From contig NZ_CALSFO010000003.1 of NCBI RefSeq assembly GCF_943736975.1, positions 558,001 through 622,000 of the forward strand: DNA of 64,000 nt, written 5' to 3'. How positions within the stretch are numbered: position 1 is the stretch's first letter; each line of letters opens with the position of its first letter. Below, piece by piece: positions 52,534 to 60,916 of this stretch. This stretch comes from Streptococcus sp. Marseille-Q0941 (GTDB lineage Bacteria > Bacillota > Bacilli > Lactobacillales > Streptococcaceae). The position numbers and the translations under genes were made by a program. The notes under the pieces are model-generated. The model did not search any database and had not been told where the DNA came from. It worked only from the letters and a program-made list of their open reading frames with translations.

Positions 52534-53198
52534 AGTAAGCCGTAGCCTACACAAATACCTTCAATTCTGACGTAGGGTATGTGCAGTACGCACACAGTTT
52601 CTGTTTTTCAGACGACCTCGAAAATCAAACCCGCTTCGCTTGGGACGGGAGCCACCTCTTGCAAGAAATTAATTCGGCCAGCAGGTATACCTATATCTAC
52701 ACCAATCCTGACAGCTACGAACCTTTGGCACAGATACACAACCGGACCAACGAAGACGGAGAAAGCCATCAACAAACCCATTACTTCCACTGCGACCAAA
52801 TCAGCATTCCGAGAGAAATAACCGATAAGGACGGAAATCTGGTTTGGTTTGGTGACTATACCGGCTTGTGCCACCTGAAAGGGGAGACGAACGTAACGGG
52901 AACGGCGCACCAGCCGTTGAGGTTGCAGAATCAGTATTACGATGAAGAGACCAGACTGCATTATAACTTGTTGCGTTATTACGAACCTGAGGCCGGGCGG
53001 CTTGTGAATCAGGATTCTATCTTACTATTAGGTGGGAGCAATTTGTATAGTTTTACTTCTAATACAAATACATGGTGGAATCTAACTCCTATGAAACACC
53101 CCCATGCTGGAACTATACACGGTACTGGGTCTGCTCTACGAACACATTTTCCATATAGCACCCCAACAGGAATAATTAACCAAATTGTTCCTAGATAA
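52534..53198 (+). CDS. Longest intact Rhs core segment plus short tip
   Basis: Boundary element and TTCAGACGACCT (52607-52618) lead without a stop into the core. The frame runs from [94 protein letters not shown] to RLVNQDSILLLGGSNLYSFT. The tip is only about 45 residues (NLTPMKHPHAGTIHGTGSAL, RTHFPYSTPTGIINQIVPR). It has no motif I recognise and may be truncated. The ATG at 52581 lies in the boundary element. Confidence 0.6.
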
Positions 53199-53231
53199 TA
53201 GATATAAAAATTGAATGAAGGATATTAATTT

Positions 53232-53732
53232 ATGGATAATTTCAAAAAAATTCTTGTAGATATACAAGATTTAATCAAATCTAGTAATGGAAACTTAATT
53301 AATTATGGAAAATCAAATTTTATTTTTAAAAAAAGATATGATGTTTCTTTAGATGAGATAAATGATTTTGAAAAAAAATATAAAGTCAAATTCCCTAAAA
53401 TATATAGAGAATTTCTTCTAACAGTAGGATCTTGTACTTTGTTTCAAGATGAGTTACTACCTGGATTCGATTTTTTAGCTCCTAACGAGCTTTATGATTT
53501 TACACAACAAGTTTTTGAAGGAACTGATTGTAATTTATTCCCTAATATCTTAATTACTATTTCCATTCCAAGAACTGGCGAGCAAGCTGGTTTCCTTCTT
53601 ACAAAAGAAAATGAAAATTTTGGTGTTTTTTTTCCTGATATTCCTCCTGAAGAGTGGGAAGAGGATACTGAATTTGAAAAATTTGAAGACTGGCTGGAAA
53701 ACTTGATGAAAGAAAAACTAGAGGAAATTTAA
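53232..53732 (+). CDS. SUKH immunity protein
   Basis: 166 residues. VSLDEINDFEKKYKVKFPKI, YREFLLTVGSCTLFQDELLP, WEEDTEFEKFEDWLENLMKE: clear SMI1/KNR4 pattern, acidic. AATGAAGGATATTAATTT precedes the ATG. Partner of the short tip. Confidence 0.75.
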   Translation: MDNFKKILVDIQDLIKSSNGNLINYGKSNFIFKKRYDVSLDEINDFEKKYKVKFPKIYREFLLTVGSCTLFQDELLPGFDFLAPNELYDFTQQVFEGTDCNLFPNILITISIPRTGEQAGFLLTKENENFGVFFPDIPPEEWEEDTEFEKFEDWLENLMKEKLEEI

Positions 53733-53796
53733 AAAATTTTGAATAACCAATTGAAAAAAATATTTATTATTTAGAAAATCTAACAAAAATAATACC

Positions 53797-53840
53797 ATGC
53801 CGTCTGAAAACACTATCCTAAACCTTTTCAGACGGTCTCG
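53797..53840 (+). terminator. Inverted DUS pair with full 12-mer AT-DUS
   Basis: ATGCCGTCTGAA (53797-53808), exactly the meningococcal/gonococcal AT-DUS, continues as CCGTCTGAAAA. It pairs with TTTTCAGACGG (53826-53836) across a 15-nt loop. It terminates the 53232 gene and faces the next core copy. Confidence 0.85.
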
Positions 53841-54779
53841 AAACCCCAACCCACTTCATTTGGGACGGCAGCCATTTGCTACAGGAAGTACACCTGAACA
53901 GCAGGTATACCTATATCTACACCAATCCTGACAGCTACGAACCCCTGGCACAGGTACATAACTCGACCAACGAAGACGGAGAAAGCCACCAACAAACACA
54001 CTACTTCCAGTGCGACCAAATCAGCATCCTGAGGGAGATAACGGACATCCACGGCAATCTCTTATGGTACGGCGAATACACCACCTGGGGGCGTCTGAAA
54101 GAAGAAACCAAGGTAACGGATAGTGCTTACCAGCCCTTCCGCCTGCAAAACCAGTATGCCGACCGTGAGACAGAGCTCCACTACAAATTCTTCAGGTGCT
54201 ATGAGCCTGACTACGGAAGATTCACCAATCAGGATCCGATTGGGTTGTGGAGTGGATTAAACTTTTACCGATTTGCGCCGAATACTCAAAGTTGGATAGA
54301 TCCAAGTGTAAATATAACTTTTATACCGATTCTAATTGCGATGGGAGTGGTTACACTCCAGGTGCTGCAACGGATGCAAGTATGCAAGTCGCTTCTAATG
54401 TAATTAATGGTAAAGAATGGAATGATATTGATTATGGAAGTGTGGCACTTGGATCTGGTATCGGTGCGATAACATATCCTGTTTTAGACAAAGCTGCAAA
54501 ATTATGTGTTGGCAAGTGTCAAGCAAAAAGTTTCTTTAAAGGGACAAGATACACAGAAAAAGTTAAAAACAGGCTTCATCAGGAGATTATCATAGTTGCC
54601 CTAAGGTTGTTGATAGTTTTTCAAGATATGGTAAAGTATCAAAAATTAAAGGTGATGATGGAATAACACGACAAAAACTAGAAATACCTGGAAGATATAA
54701 AGGAAAAGAAGGGGTTTTTGAATATATAAAAGAGTCAAATGGCAACATTAATCACCGTTTATTTAAACCTAATAAATAA
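53841..54779 (+). pseudogene. Long Rhs core plus toxin tip with two frameshifts
   Basis: Core from LQEVHLNSRYTYIYTNPDSY through [40 protein letters not shown] to [35 protein letters not shown]. Tip pieces: PGAATDASMQVASNVINGKE, DIDYGSVALGSGIGAITYPV, KGTRYTEKV, then in a third frame SGDYHSCPKVVDSFSRYGKV, LEIPGRYKGKEGVFEYIKES, NGNINHRLFKPNK. YTEKV...GD.H..P..V and G.FE.I...G.INHR.F.P is a recurrent tip; activity unknown to me. Confidence 0.65.
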
Positions 54780-54795
54780 CAACTGGAGTATATTT

Positions 54796-55092
54796 ATGAA
54801 TAAATTAATTAGCATTTATATTAATAATGGAGTCAGTTTATTTGAACAAGGAGAAAATACTGTAATTATACCTATAGAATTATCTAATGATATTATAGAT
54901 ATTTTAGAATATTTAAATTTTTTTATTTTAGGAGGAGATTTATATAAAAAAAATAATAATAAATTTGAACATACTTATGATAATTGGTATTATGAAGGAA
55001 ATATTCAAAGTGACAGTATTATAAAAACCAGAAAATATCTAGATAACTTTAAAAATAATCAAAATTTATATGTATCATTTGTTTTCAAATAA
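54796..55092 (+). CDS. Imm40-type immunity protein
   Basis: Start MNKLISIYINNGVSLFEQGE with GGAG upstream. 98 residues. FFILGGDLYKKNNNKFEHTY, DNWYYEG match Imm40 (i.ilGGDvy....... t.dnWy). 16 bp behind the broken tip. Confidence 0.65.
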   Translation: MNKLISIYINNGVSLFEQGENTVIIPIELSNDIIDILEYLNFFILGGDLYKKNNNKFEHTYDNWYYEGNIQSDSIIKTRKYLDNFKNNQNLYVSFVFK

Positions 55093-55159
55093 AACAATCA
55101 GCAAGCAGAGATTGAGTTAAGATCCTGGTTAAAGTGTCTGAAACAAAACCAACCGTACC

Positions 55160-55382
55160 AACGGCGACAAACTAGTCATGCCCAGCCACAAAAGCATACT
55201 TCCCCACACTGCCACCAAACCAGCCAGATCGCTGATACATTCCTCCTCGGCAAGTATGGAGCCGCAGCTTTTATTCCGACTAATACGGGATAGGCTGGCT
55301 CGGCGAATACTGGAGCGTGCTGGGTTGCTCGCACATCATCCGCAATGTGGCCGGATTGGTATCGGAAAAAGACGTAACATAG
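55160..55382 (+). pseudogene. DUF6531-like N-terminal Rhs fragment
   Basis: One frame reads WSRSFYSD-TAA-YGIGWLGEYWSVLG, CSHIIRNVAGLVSEKDVT stop. FYSDxYGIGWLGxxWS is the start of the Rhs shell (DUF6531), about a thousand residues upstream of the tip in a complete protein. The TAA would be CAA (Gln) before a C to T change. It now stands directly before an immunity gene. Confidence 0.6.
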
Positions 55383-55394
55383 AAAGGTGCTAAT

Positions 55395-55970
55395 ATGGAA
55401 AAATATGAGGAAAAAGTAAAAAAGGAATTAGACAATTTAACAAATACACAAAGATTACTTTTTGGAGCATGTTGCATCGATAGAATTTTACATTTTATAG
55501 AAGATTTTGATAAGTTTTTAGAAGAAAATCATATTAAAAGAGTAACTAAAGAACCATATTTTTCCTTATGTACTGAGTTGCTAGATAGAATGTTTTTATA
55601 TATTAGTATAAACAAAGAAATTTCTCCTGATAAGATTAAAAAAACGTTGAATATATTAAATGAAATTATTCCTGACACAGAGGATTTTTCAGATAACGTG
55701 GCTATATTTACACAAAATTCTATGATAGGATTATCATATCTATATGATTTCGTAAATAATAATGAATTAATTTTTATTATAAATTGTAGTGATAAAGTAA
55801 TTGAAACAATTGATATTATGTATTACGAAACAGATTATGAACAGCTTGATATGTATTATGAAGAAGATTATAAAATACAATTTAATTGTATTGAAATGAT
55901 AAAAACAGGGAAAGATATAGCCAAATTACGTAAATATAATCAATTAACTAGAGTAAATAACAAGCCGTAA
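55395..55970 (+). CDS. Last immunity-type gene of the array, DUF416-like
   Basis: 191 residues: LTNTQRLLFGACCIDRILHF, IEDFDKFLEENHIKRVTKEP, VAIFTQNSMIGLSYLYDFVN, IDIMYYETDYEQLDMYYEED. The opening resembles DUF416 (YjaG). AGAAAGG ribosome site. The final codons (VNNKP) read through the next boundary element start. Confidence 0.5.
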   Translation: MEKYEEKVKKELDNLTNTQRLLFGACCIDRILHFIEDFDKFLEENHIKRVTKEPYFSLCTELLDRMFLYISINKEISPDKIKKTLNILNEIIPDTEDFSDNVAIFTQNSMIGLSYLYDFVNNNELIFIINCSDKVIETIDIMYYETDYEQLDMYYEEDYKIQFNCIEMIKTGKDIAKLRKYNQLTRVNNKP

Positions 55971-56141
55971 CCTGCGTACTGGGTGCGAAAGGTATGCATG
56001 CGTTTTTTTGTTCCAATAACCTCTCAGGCCGTCTGATTCCCAACCAATTGCAGCCAACTTTTAGACGGTCTTTCTCATTCTTGAACAATTCAACTTCTCA
56101 CTAACGTTTACGACCACGACGGTAACCTGATATCGCCTATC
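55963..56141 (+). repeat. Terminal boundary element, DUS-like sites and YD scrap at the array edge
   Basis: CAAGCCGTAACCTGCGTAC and GGTATGCATGCG, AGGCCGTCTGAT (56026-56037, one change from AG-DUS) and AAAGACCGTCTAAA on the other strand form a weak hairpin. GTTTACGACCACGACGGTAA (VYDHDGNLI) at about 56107 is the last Rhs-like sequence. Between 56142 and 56174 I see nothing recognisable; this is the array-chromosome junction. Confidence 0.6.
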
Positions 56142-56174
56142 GTAAGGGGATGGTCGATTGGAATAATCAAAAAC

Positions 56175-56200
56175 AATCCTGCAAGAATTCTTGCAGGATT
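56175..56200 (-). terminator. Bidirectional terminator of ftsY
   Basis: AATCCTGCAAG-AATT-CTTGCAGGATT is a perfect palindrome. On the minus strand GTTTTTGATT follows it, on the plus strand TTCTTTTATA. It lies 5 bp beyond the ftsY stop and shields ftsY from the array. Confidence 0.9.
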
Positions 56201-56205
56201 TTCTT

Positions 56206-57564
56206 TTATAGCAGACCTTCTAGAAGGCCCTTCATAAAGTTTTCAGAATTGAATTCACCGATATCATCGATTTTTTCACCAAAACCAATCAGCTTAACAG
56301 GGATATTGAGTTCCTCACGGATAGCAAGAACAACCCCACCTCGAGCAGTTCCATCAATTTTGGTTAAGACAATCCCTGTAACAGGAGTAATTTTTGAGAA
56401 TTCTTTAGCTTGTACAAGAGCGTTTTGCCCAGTTGACGCATCAAGAGCTAGGAAGGTTTCATGAGGGGCTTCTGGTACAACACGTTTGATGATACGACCA
56501 ATCTTTTCCAATTCTGCCATTAAGTTTTCTTTGTTTTGCAAACGACCAGCTGTATCAATCATCAAAATATCAATACCTTCTGCTACTGCTCGCTCCATCC
56601 CATCAAAGACAACGCTGGCTGGATCTGCTTTCTCAGGACCTGTTACAACAGGAACATCTACTCGTCGACCCCATTCTGCTAACTGAGCAACCGCACCAGC
56701 ACGGAAGGTATCTGCTGCAACCAGCATGACTTTCTTGCCAGCTTGTTTGTATCGGTGTGCCAATTTCCCGATAGAAGTTGTTTTCCCGACTCCGTTGACA
56801 CCTACAAAGAGCATGACTGTCAAACCATCTTGGAAGTTGATGCTTTCATTGTATTGTCCATCTTTCTCGTAAAGCTCCACCAATTTTTCAATGATGACAC
56901 GACGAAGAGTATCCGGTTTCTTAGCATTTTCAAGCTTAGCTTCATAACGCAATTCTTCAGTAAGATTTGAAGCCACCTGCACGCCAACGTCACTCATGAT
57001 AAGTAGCTCTTCTAGTTCCTCAAAGAAATCTTCATCTACAGAGCGGAAGTTGGCAAAGAAGGCATTCAAGCGTGCCCCGAATCCCGTACGCGTTTTCTTG
57101 AGACTGCGGTCATACTTTTCCTGTACAGTCTCTTGGACTTGAGGAGTTTCTTCGATTGCTTGGTTTGCTTCCTCTTCTACAAAAAACTCTGTTTCTGCTT
57201 CGTCAGATTGAGGCTGAACAATTTCTTCCTCGTCACTATCATTTGAAGGAATCTCTTCAACATGAGTCGATTCCTCTTGAGGACTATCTGCTTCTTGGAC
57301 TTGATTTAACTCTTCTTGAGAAAGCTTCACTTCGTCAACTGGCTCAATGATAGGTTCTTCTAGAACCTCTGTTTCAAATAAGTCTTCATCATTTTCTTCG
57401 GCTAAGACAGTCCCATCTTGCTCTTTGACTTCGATATTTTCAGATTCTAGCGCCTCAGTTTGCTCGCTATCATCCGATAAATCAATGTTTTCTAGAGCCT
57501 CTTTGACAACATCTTCAATCTTAGGTTCTTCTATTTTTCCAAATAAACGGTCAAACAATCCCAT
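56206..57564 (-). CDS. ftsY: Signal recognition particle receptor FtsY
   Basis: 452 residues. Residues 1-150 are the acidic A domain, then the N domain (LKKTRTGFGARLNAFFANFR; SDVGVQVASNLTEEL). The G domain has GVNGVGKTTS (about 255-264), DTFRAGA (285-291), DTAGR (337-341) and TKID (401-404). It is the GTPase that docks ribosome-SRP complexes at the membrane. It is the last gene of the Cof-Cof-ftsY operon, 3 bp behind the preceding gene. Intact despite lying next to the foreign array. Confidence 0.97.
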   Translation of the reverse strand: MGLFDRLFGKIEEPKIEDVVKEALENIDLSDDSEQTEALESENIEVKEQDGTVLAEENDEDLFETEVLEEPIIEPVDEVKLSQEELNQVQEADSPQEESTHVEEIPSNDSDEEEIVQPQSDEAETEFFVEEEANQAIEETPQVQETVQEKYDRSLKKTRTGFGARLNAFFANFRSVDEDFFEELEELLIMSDVGVQVASNLTEELRYEAKLENAKKPDTLRRVIIEKLVELYEKDGQYNESINFQDGLTVMLFVGVNGVGKTTSIGKLAHRYKQAGKKVMLVAADTFRAGAVAQLAEWGRRVDVPVVTGPEKADPASVVFDGMERAVAEGIDILMIDTAGRLQNKENLMAELEKIGRIIKRVVPEAPHETFLALDASTGQNALVQAKEFSKITPVTGIVLTKIDGTARGGVVLAIREELNIPVKLIGFGEKIDDIGEFNSENFMKGLLEGLL

Positions 57565-57567
57565 TCT

Positions 57568-58386
57568 TTAGTTCTCCTTCAGTACGTATTTTTCAATTGC
57601 CCAGGCAACAGCTTCCTCGTCATTGGTCATTGGCGTTACCACATTGGCCACTGCCTTAACTGCTGGAACTGCATTTTGCATGGCTACACCGAGGCCTGCC
57701 CACTCAATCATAGAAAGGTCATTGGCCTCATCTCCACAGGCCATCACCTGACTTCGATCAATCCCTAGGTGCTCAATCAGTTTGGCTAAACCAGTCGCCT
57801 TATGGACATTCTTTGGTGACCATTCTAGCAAGAGTTCACGAGATTTAAAAATCTCATACTGGTCGTATAATTCTGGTGAAATCTTTTGAATAGCCGCATC
57901 CAAAGGCTCCTGAGGAAAGGCCGTCACACACTTATTGTATGTTACCTGACTAGACAAGTCTTCAAAAGCAATTGGAAGAAAGGTTAGAGCCGGGTTAAAC
58001 TGGGCATATAAACTTTCTTGGTCGGATTGGATCTGGTAAACTGTTCCTTCTGAAATGGCATCTAAGGGGATTCCTAGTTTTTCAGTTTCTTCATAAATAC
58101 GTGTCACATCATCAATTGAAAAGACTGTCTTATCAAGAATCTCACCCGTATTTTTTTGGACTAAGCCTCCATTAAATGTAATGGTATATTCATCCGCATG
58201 ACCATCTGTACCAAGCTCTTTCAGGAAGAAATCCATGGCCTTGAGGGGACGTCCAGTTGTCAGTACTACTTTGACACCTTGTTCACGCGCAGCTTTCAAA
58301 GTTGCCTTGGTACGATCCGTCAATTTCTTGTCTGTCGTCAGCAAGGTTCCATCTAAGTCTAGGGCAATTAATTTAATATCTACCAT
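57568..58386 (-). CDS. Cof-type HAD-superfamily phosphatase
   Basis: 272 residues. DLDGTLLTTDKK (motif I, DxDGT), TTGRP (motif II), a C2B cap, then K at ATGLAKLIEHLG and CGDEANDLSMIEWAGLGVAM (motif IV). Cof/YidA-type enzymes dephosphorylate sugar phosphates and related small molecules. Its stop lies 3 bp before ftsY and its start overlaps the upstream Cof gene by 1 bp. Confidence 0.9.
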   Translation of the reverse strand: MVDIKLIALDLDGTLLTTDKKLTDRTKATLKAAREQGVKVVLTTGRPLKAMDFFLKELGTDGHADEYTITFNGGLVQKNTGEILDKTVFSIDDVTRIYEETEKLGIPLDAISEGTVYQIQSDQESLYAQFNPALTFLPIAFEDLSSQVTYNKCVTAFPQEPLDAAIQKISPELYDQYEIFKSRELLLEWSPKNVHKATGLAKLIEHLGIDRSQVMACGDEANDLSMIEWAGLGVAMQNAVPAVKAVANVVTPMTNDEEAVAWAIEKYVLKEN

Positions 58387-59177
58387 TACAATCCCTCCAT
58401 ATAAGCGATAACTGATTGGTCCTTATGATGACCGATAACTGTTTCAGCTAGTTCCAAAATCTCTGGGCGAGCATTTTCAGGCGCAACTGGATGACCTACG
58501 ACCTGCATCATGTGAAGGTCATTGAGATTATCACCAAAGGCCATCACTTGGTCCATATCCAAATTTAACTTCTTAGCTAATTCGACAATCGCAACTCCCT
58601 TGTCCACATAATCAAGGACAATGTCAATAGATTCAAACCCTGTCGTCATAGCCTTAACACTAGGCACATGTTCATTGACCCAAGCTTCACCTAGATCAAC
58701 TGTCTCTTCTGTAAAGTTAGTTGTGAATTTGAAAATCTCATCTGTAATATCTTCTATGCTAGCTACTTTTTGAATATTCTCATTGTAATGATGACTAAAC
58801 ATGAGATAGGTTTCATCTACCGTATCTAGGACATAGCAAGCTTTCTTACCAGTCAAGAGCATCTTCTTCTCATCAAAATAAGGTGAAGTTTTTAATCTTT
58901 CAAAAGTTGATAGGTAAAAATCTCTCGGCATGGTCGCTTCATAGAGGTCTTGTCCATGAAAACAAACCAGACTACCATTTTCAGCGATAAAAATAATCTC
59001 ATCTTTAACATCCGCAAAATGCTTCTCTAAAGACAAAAGACCTCGGCCAGAAGCTACAGCAAAGTAAATCCCTTTTTCTTTATATGAATGGAGCAGTTTT
59101 TTTAAACGCTCCATATCAAATTGGCCAGCTTCATCCAGAAAAGTCCCGTCCATATCCGTTGCGACTAGTTTAATCAT
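58386..59177 (-). CDS. Cof-type HAD-superfamily phosphatase
   Basis: 263 residues. DMDGTFLDE (motif I), VASGRGLLSLEK (motif II), VAIVELAKKLNLD with the motif III lysine-type position, FGDNLNDLHMMQVVGHPVAP (motif IV). First gene of the operon; GGAG lies 12 nt before the ATG. Diverged from the next gene. Confidence 0.9.
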   Translation of the reverse strand: MIKLVATDMDGTFLDEAGQFDMERLKKLLHSYKEKGIYFAVASGRGLLSLEKHFADVKDEIIFIAENGSLVCFHGQDLYEATMPRDFYLSTFERLKTSPYFDEKKMLLTGKKACYVLDTVDETYLMFSHHYNENIQKVASIEDITDEIFKFTTNFTEETVDLGEAWVNEHVPSVKAMTTGFESIDIVLDYVDKGVAIVELAKKLNLDMDQVMAFGDNLNDLHMMQVVGHPVAPENARPEILELAETVIGHHKDQSVIAYMEGL

Positions 59178-59213
59178 AAATACTCATATTCTCCAGTTAT
59201 AAATCTATCTTCT

Positions 59214-59222
59214 ATTATACCA
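59214..59222 (-). promoter_or_regulatory. Extended -10 promoter of the Cof-Cof-ftsY operon
   Basis: On the minus strand TGG-TATAAT, about 37 bp before the first start codon. The -35 region coincides with the T-rich tail of the terminator just upstream, so an extended -10 is probably decisive. Confidence 0.7.
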
Positions 59223-59232
59223 TAGAAAAAGT

Positions 59233-59260
59233 AAAAAAAGACGTGCTGAATTAACACGTC
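59233..59260 (-). terminator. Minus-strand terminator upstream of the Cof operon
   Basis: On the minus strand GACGTG, 9-nt loop, CACGTC, followed by seven T. It stops transcription coming from the right, so the Cof-ftsY operon depends on its own promoter. Between 59261 and 59400 no other element is clear. Confidence 0.75.
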
Positions 59261-59450
59261 CTTGTATTCTATAAATCAATCTGTAGGGCTATTTTAAGGT
59301 CAGGCTGATTTGCTTATACTCTTTAGTTAATCAGCGATTGCGGAAAATTATCAATCTTTGGCTGAGACATATTTGTCACAATCATAAATAGCATATAGTT
59401 CTTGACATATAGACTTGTATATGAAAAAATACTTGTTGGAGGCTGATAAT

Positions 59451-59918
59451 ATGACTGAAAAAATCAAAAACTGGGTTAATATTTGCGTTTTGAAAAATCA
59501 AGAAATTTTATTACTTAATAGACTGCACGATAATTTTTCTGGCTGGATTCCACCAGGGGGAAAAGTAGAATTCCCTGAAAGTTTTTTTGAAGCTGCATTA
59601 CGGGAACTTAAGGAAGAGACTGGACTCACTGCATTAAATCTTGAATTAAAGGGAATTTCAGGCTTTACTAATTCAATTGGTAATGAGAGATTTGTCTTCT
59701 ATGACTTTTTATGTACTCAGTTTACTGGTGAACTAAGCACATCCGATGAAGGTGAGCCAAAATGGTGGAATCTAAAAGAAATTGATAGAATACCAATGCA
59801 AGATGAAATAAGAAAAAGGCTACCCCTTTATTTAAGAAAAGGAAGCTTTGAAAGTATTAACTATTGGGATGATAACAAGAAATGCATTAGTGAAAACAAA
59901 ACAATTCTATTTGACTAA
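59451..59918 (+). CDS. Nudix hydrolase
   Basis: Start at MTEKIKNWVNICVL because GGAGG lies exactly 8 nt upstream; an ATG at 59415 has none. 155 residues. Nudix box GGKVEFPESFFEAALRELKE then ETGL (GX5EX7REUXEEXGU). The box is preceded by WIPPGG, typical of nucleotide pyrophosphatases of the MutT/8-oxo-dGTPase-like group; substrate unknown. The only plus-strand gene of the chromosomal part. It and the next two genes interrupt the smc-Cof neighbourhood I know from pneumococcus. Confidence 0.85.
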   Translation: MTEKIKNWVNICVLKNQEILLLNRLHDNFSGWIPPGGKVEFPESFFEAALRELKEETGLTALNLELKGISGFTNSIGNERFVFYDFLCTQFTGELSTSDEGEPKWWNLKEIDRIPMQDEIRKRLPLYLRKGSFESINYWDDNKKCISENKTILFD

Positions 59919-60098
59919 TATTCTATACGGTATAATAAAATGCAAAAATCTCAATCCATTAATAATTTTTGTATTCTTTAGTATCCAACACAATCTGTCT
60001 TTAATAACACATAGTTTAATATTTTACAAAACAAGGGTATCTAATAAAATCATCTACTCTAATCTAACAACTTTTTCCTTGTATCTATAGATAGCTAA

Positions 60099-60125
60099 AA
60101 AGCCTTGGAATCATTCCAAGGCTTT
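60099..60125. terminator. Bidirectional terminator
   Basis: AAAGCCTTGGAA (60099-60110), loop TCA, TTCCAAGGCTTT (60114-60125). It serves the converging Nudix (plus) and HD (minus) genes. Confidence 0.85.
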
Positions 60126-60161
60126 CTCTATATTCTATTGTATCTATAGAGCCAGTCCTTA

Positions 60162-60740
60162 TTAAAAATATAAGCCTCTCTCCACACTTTCCTGAATCAA
60201 ATCTTCTGTCAGTTTCCATAATTCTTCCGATTCAGCTTTTATGAACTTTTTCTTTTCTAATACCATATCTGTACTGATATTATCAGGATTATAATTGAAT
60301 TCTGATACTTCCAAGTGATTTATCAGCGGTACTAATGCGTCGATAACTCTTGCAAATCTTGCCTCAGAACTCTGCCCTTTTTCAAATTCCAACCAAGAAT
60401 ATTTCATTTGTAAATATTTTTCTTCTGGAAGGATGCTCATAGTTTTTTCTATAGATTCTAGCTCTCTACCATGAGAATGAACTTTATTTTTATCATCAAA
60501 CACCCAAGTATCTCCGGCATAAATCTCACCTAGATCATGAATCAATAACATAGAAATAACCTTTTCCATATCCAATTTTTCAGGATAATAATCTTGAAGA
60601 ACCATCGCAGCTATGGCACCCTGCCAAGAATGCTCGGCACTATTTTCAAATCTTCCATCAAGAGTTCTATTAAATCTTGTTACTGCCTTTAATTTCTCTA
60701 TTTCTTTAATAAAATCGACTGAATTCTTTAAATTACTCAT
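60162..60740 (-). CDS. HD-domain phosphohydrolase (5'-nucleotidase YfbR/HDDC2-like)
   Basis: 192 residues. NRTLDGRFENSAEHSWQGAI carries the first H, LLIHDLGEIYAGD the HD pair, and ARVIDALVPLINHLE the distal D. These are the metal ligands of HD-type deoxynucleoside 5'-monophosphatases. GGAG 5 nt before the ATG. Confidence 0.85.
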   Translation of the reverse strand: MSNLKNSVDFIKEIEKLKAVTRFNRTLDGRFENSAEHSWQGAIAAMVLQDYYPEKLDMEKVISMLLIHDLGEIYAGDTWVFDDKNKVHSHGRELESIEKTMSILPEEKYLQMKYSWLEFEKGQSSEARFARVIDALVPLINHLEVSEFNYNPDNISTDMVLEKKKFIKAESEELWKLTEDLIQESVERGLYF

Positions 60741-60771
60741 TGTTGCTCCTATCTTATTTTAAATTTTAGAT

Positions 60772-60800
60772 ATAATACCAAAAAATAGTAATTTCATCAA
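60772..60800 (-). promoter_or_regulatory. Promoter of the HD phosphohydrolase gene
   Basis: Minus strand: TTGATG (60800-60795), 17-nt spacer ending in TGG, TATTAT (60777-60772). It has a good -35, ideal spacing and an extended -10, 32 bp before the start codon. Confidence 0.7.
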
Positions 60801-60916
60801 ATATTTCCCGTATTTGCAAAAAATAAAATAGCGCCTAATCCACACGAGATTAAACGCTGATAAAATGACTATTTTAACTTTATTTACGAGTTTGGAATCA
60901 AACTTTCAGTCATACA

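Noticed and set aside
3591..55980. True integron
   Set aside because: No integrase gene, and the boundary elements lack clear R'/R'' attC core sites; kept only as an analogy to be tested.
1..56141. CRISPR array
   Set aside because: The boundary elements are repeated, but they are degenerate, 400-2000 bp apart and separated by genes, with no short uniform spacers or cas genes.
60825..60875. Terminator between the TRIC and HD genes
   Set aside because: AGCG..TAATC / GATTA..CGCT pair with an internal mismatch and no clear T-run on the minus strand; too weak to list.
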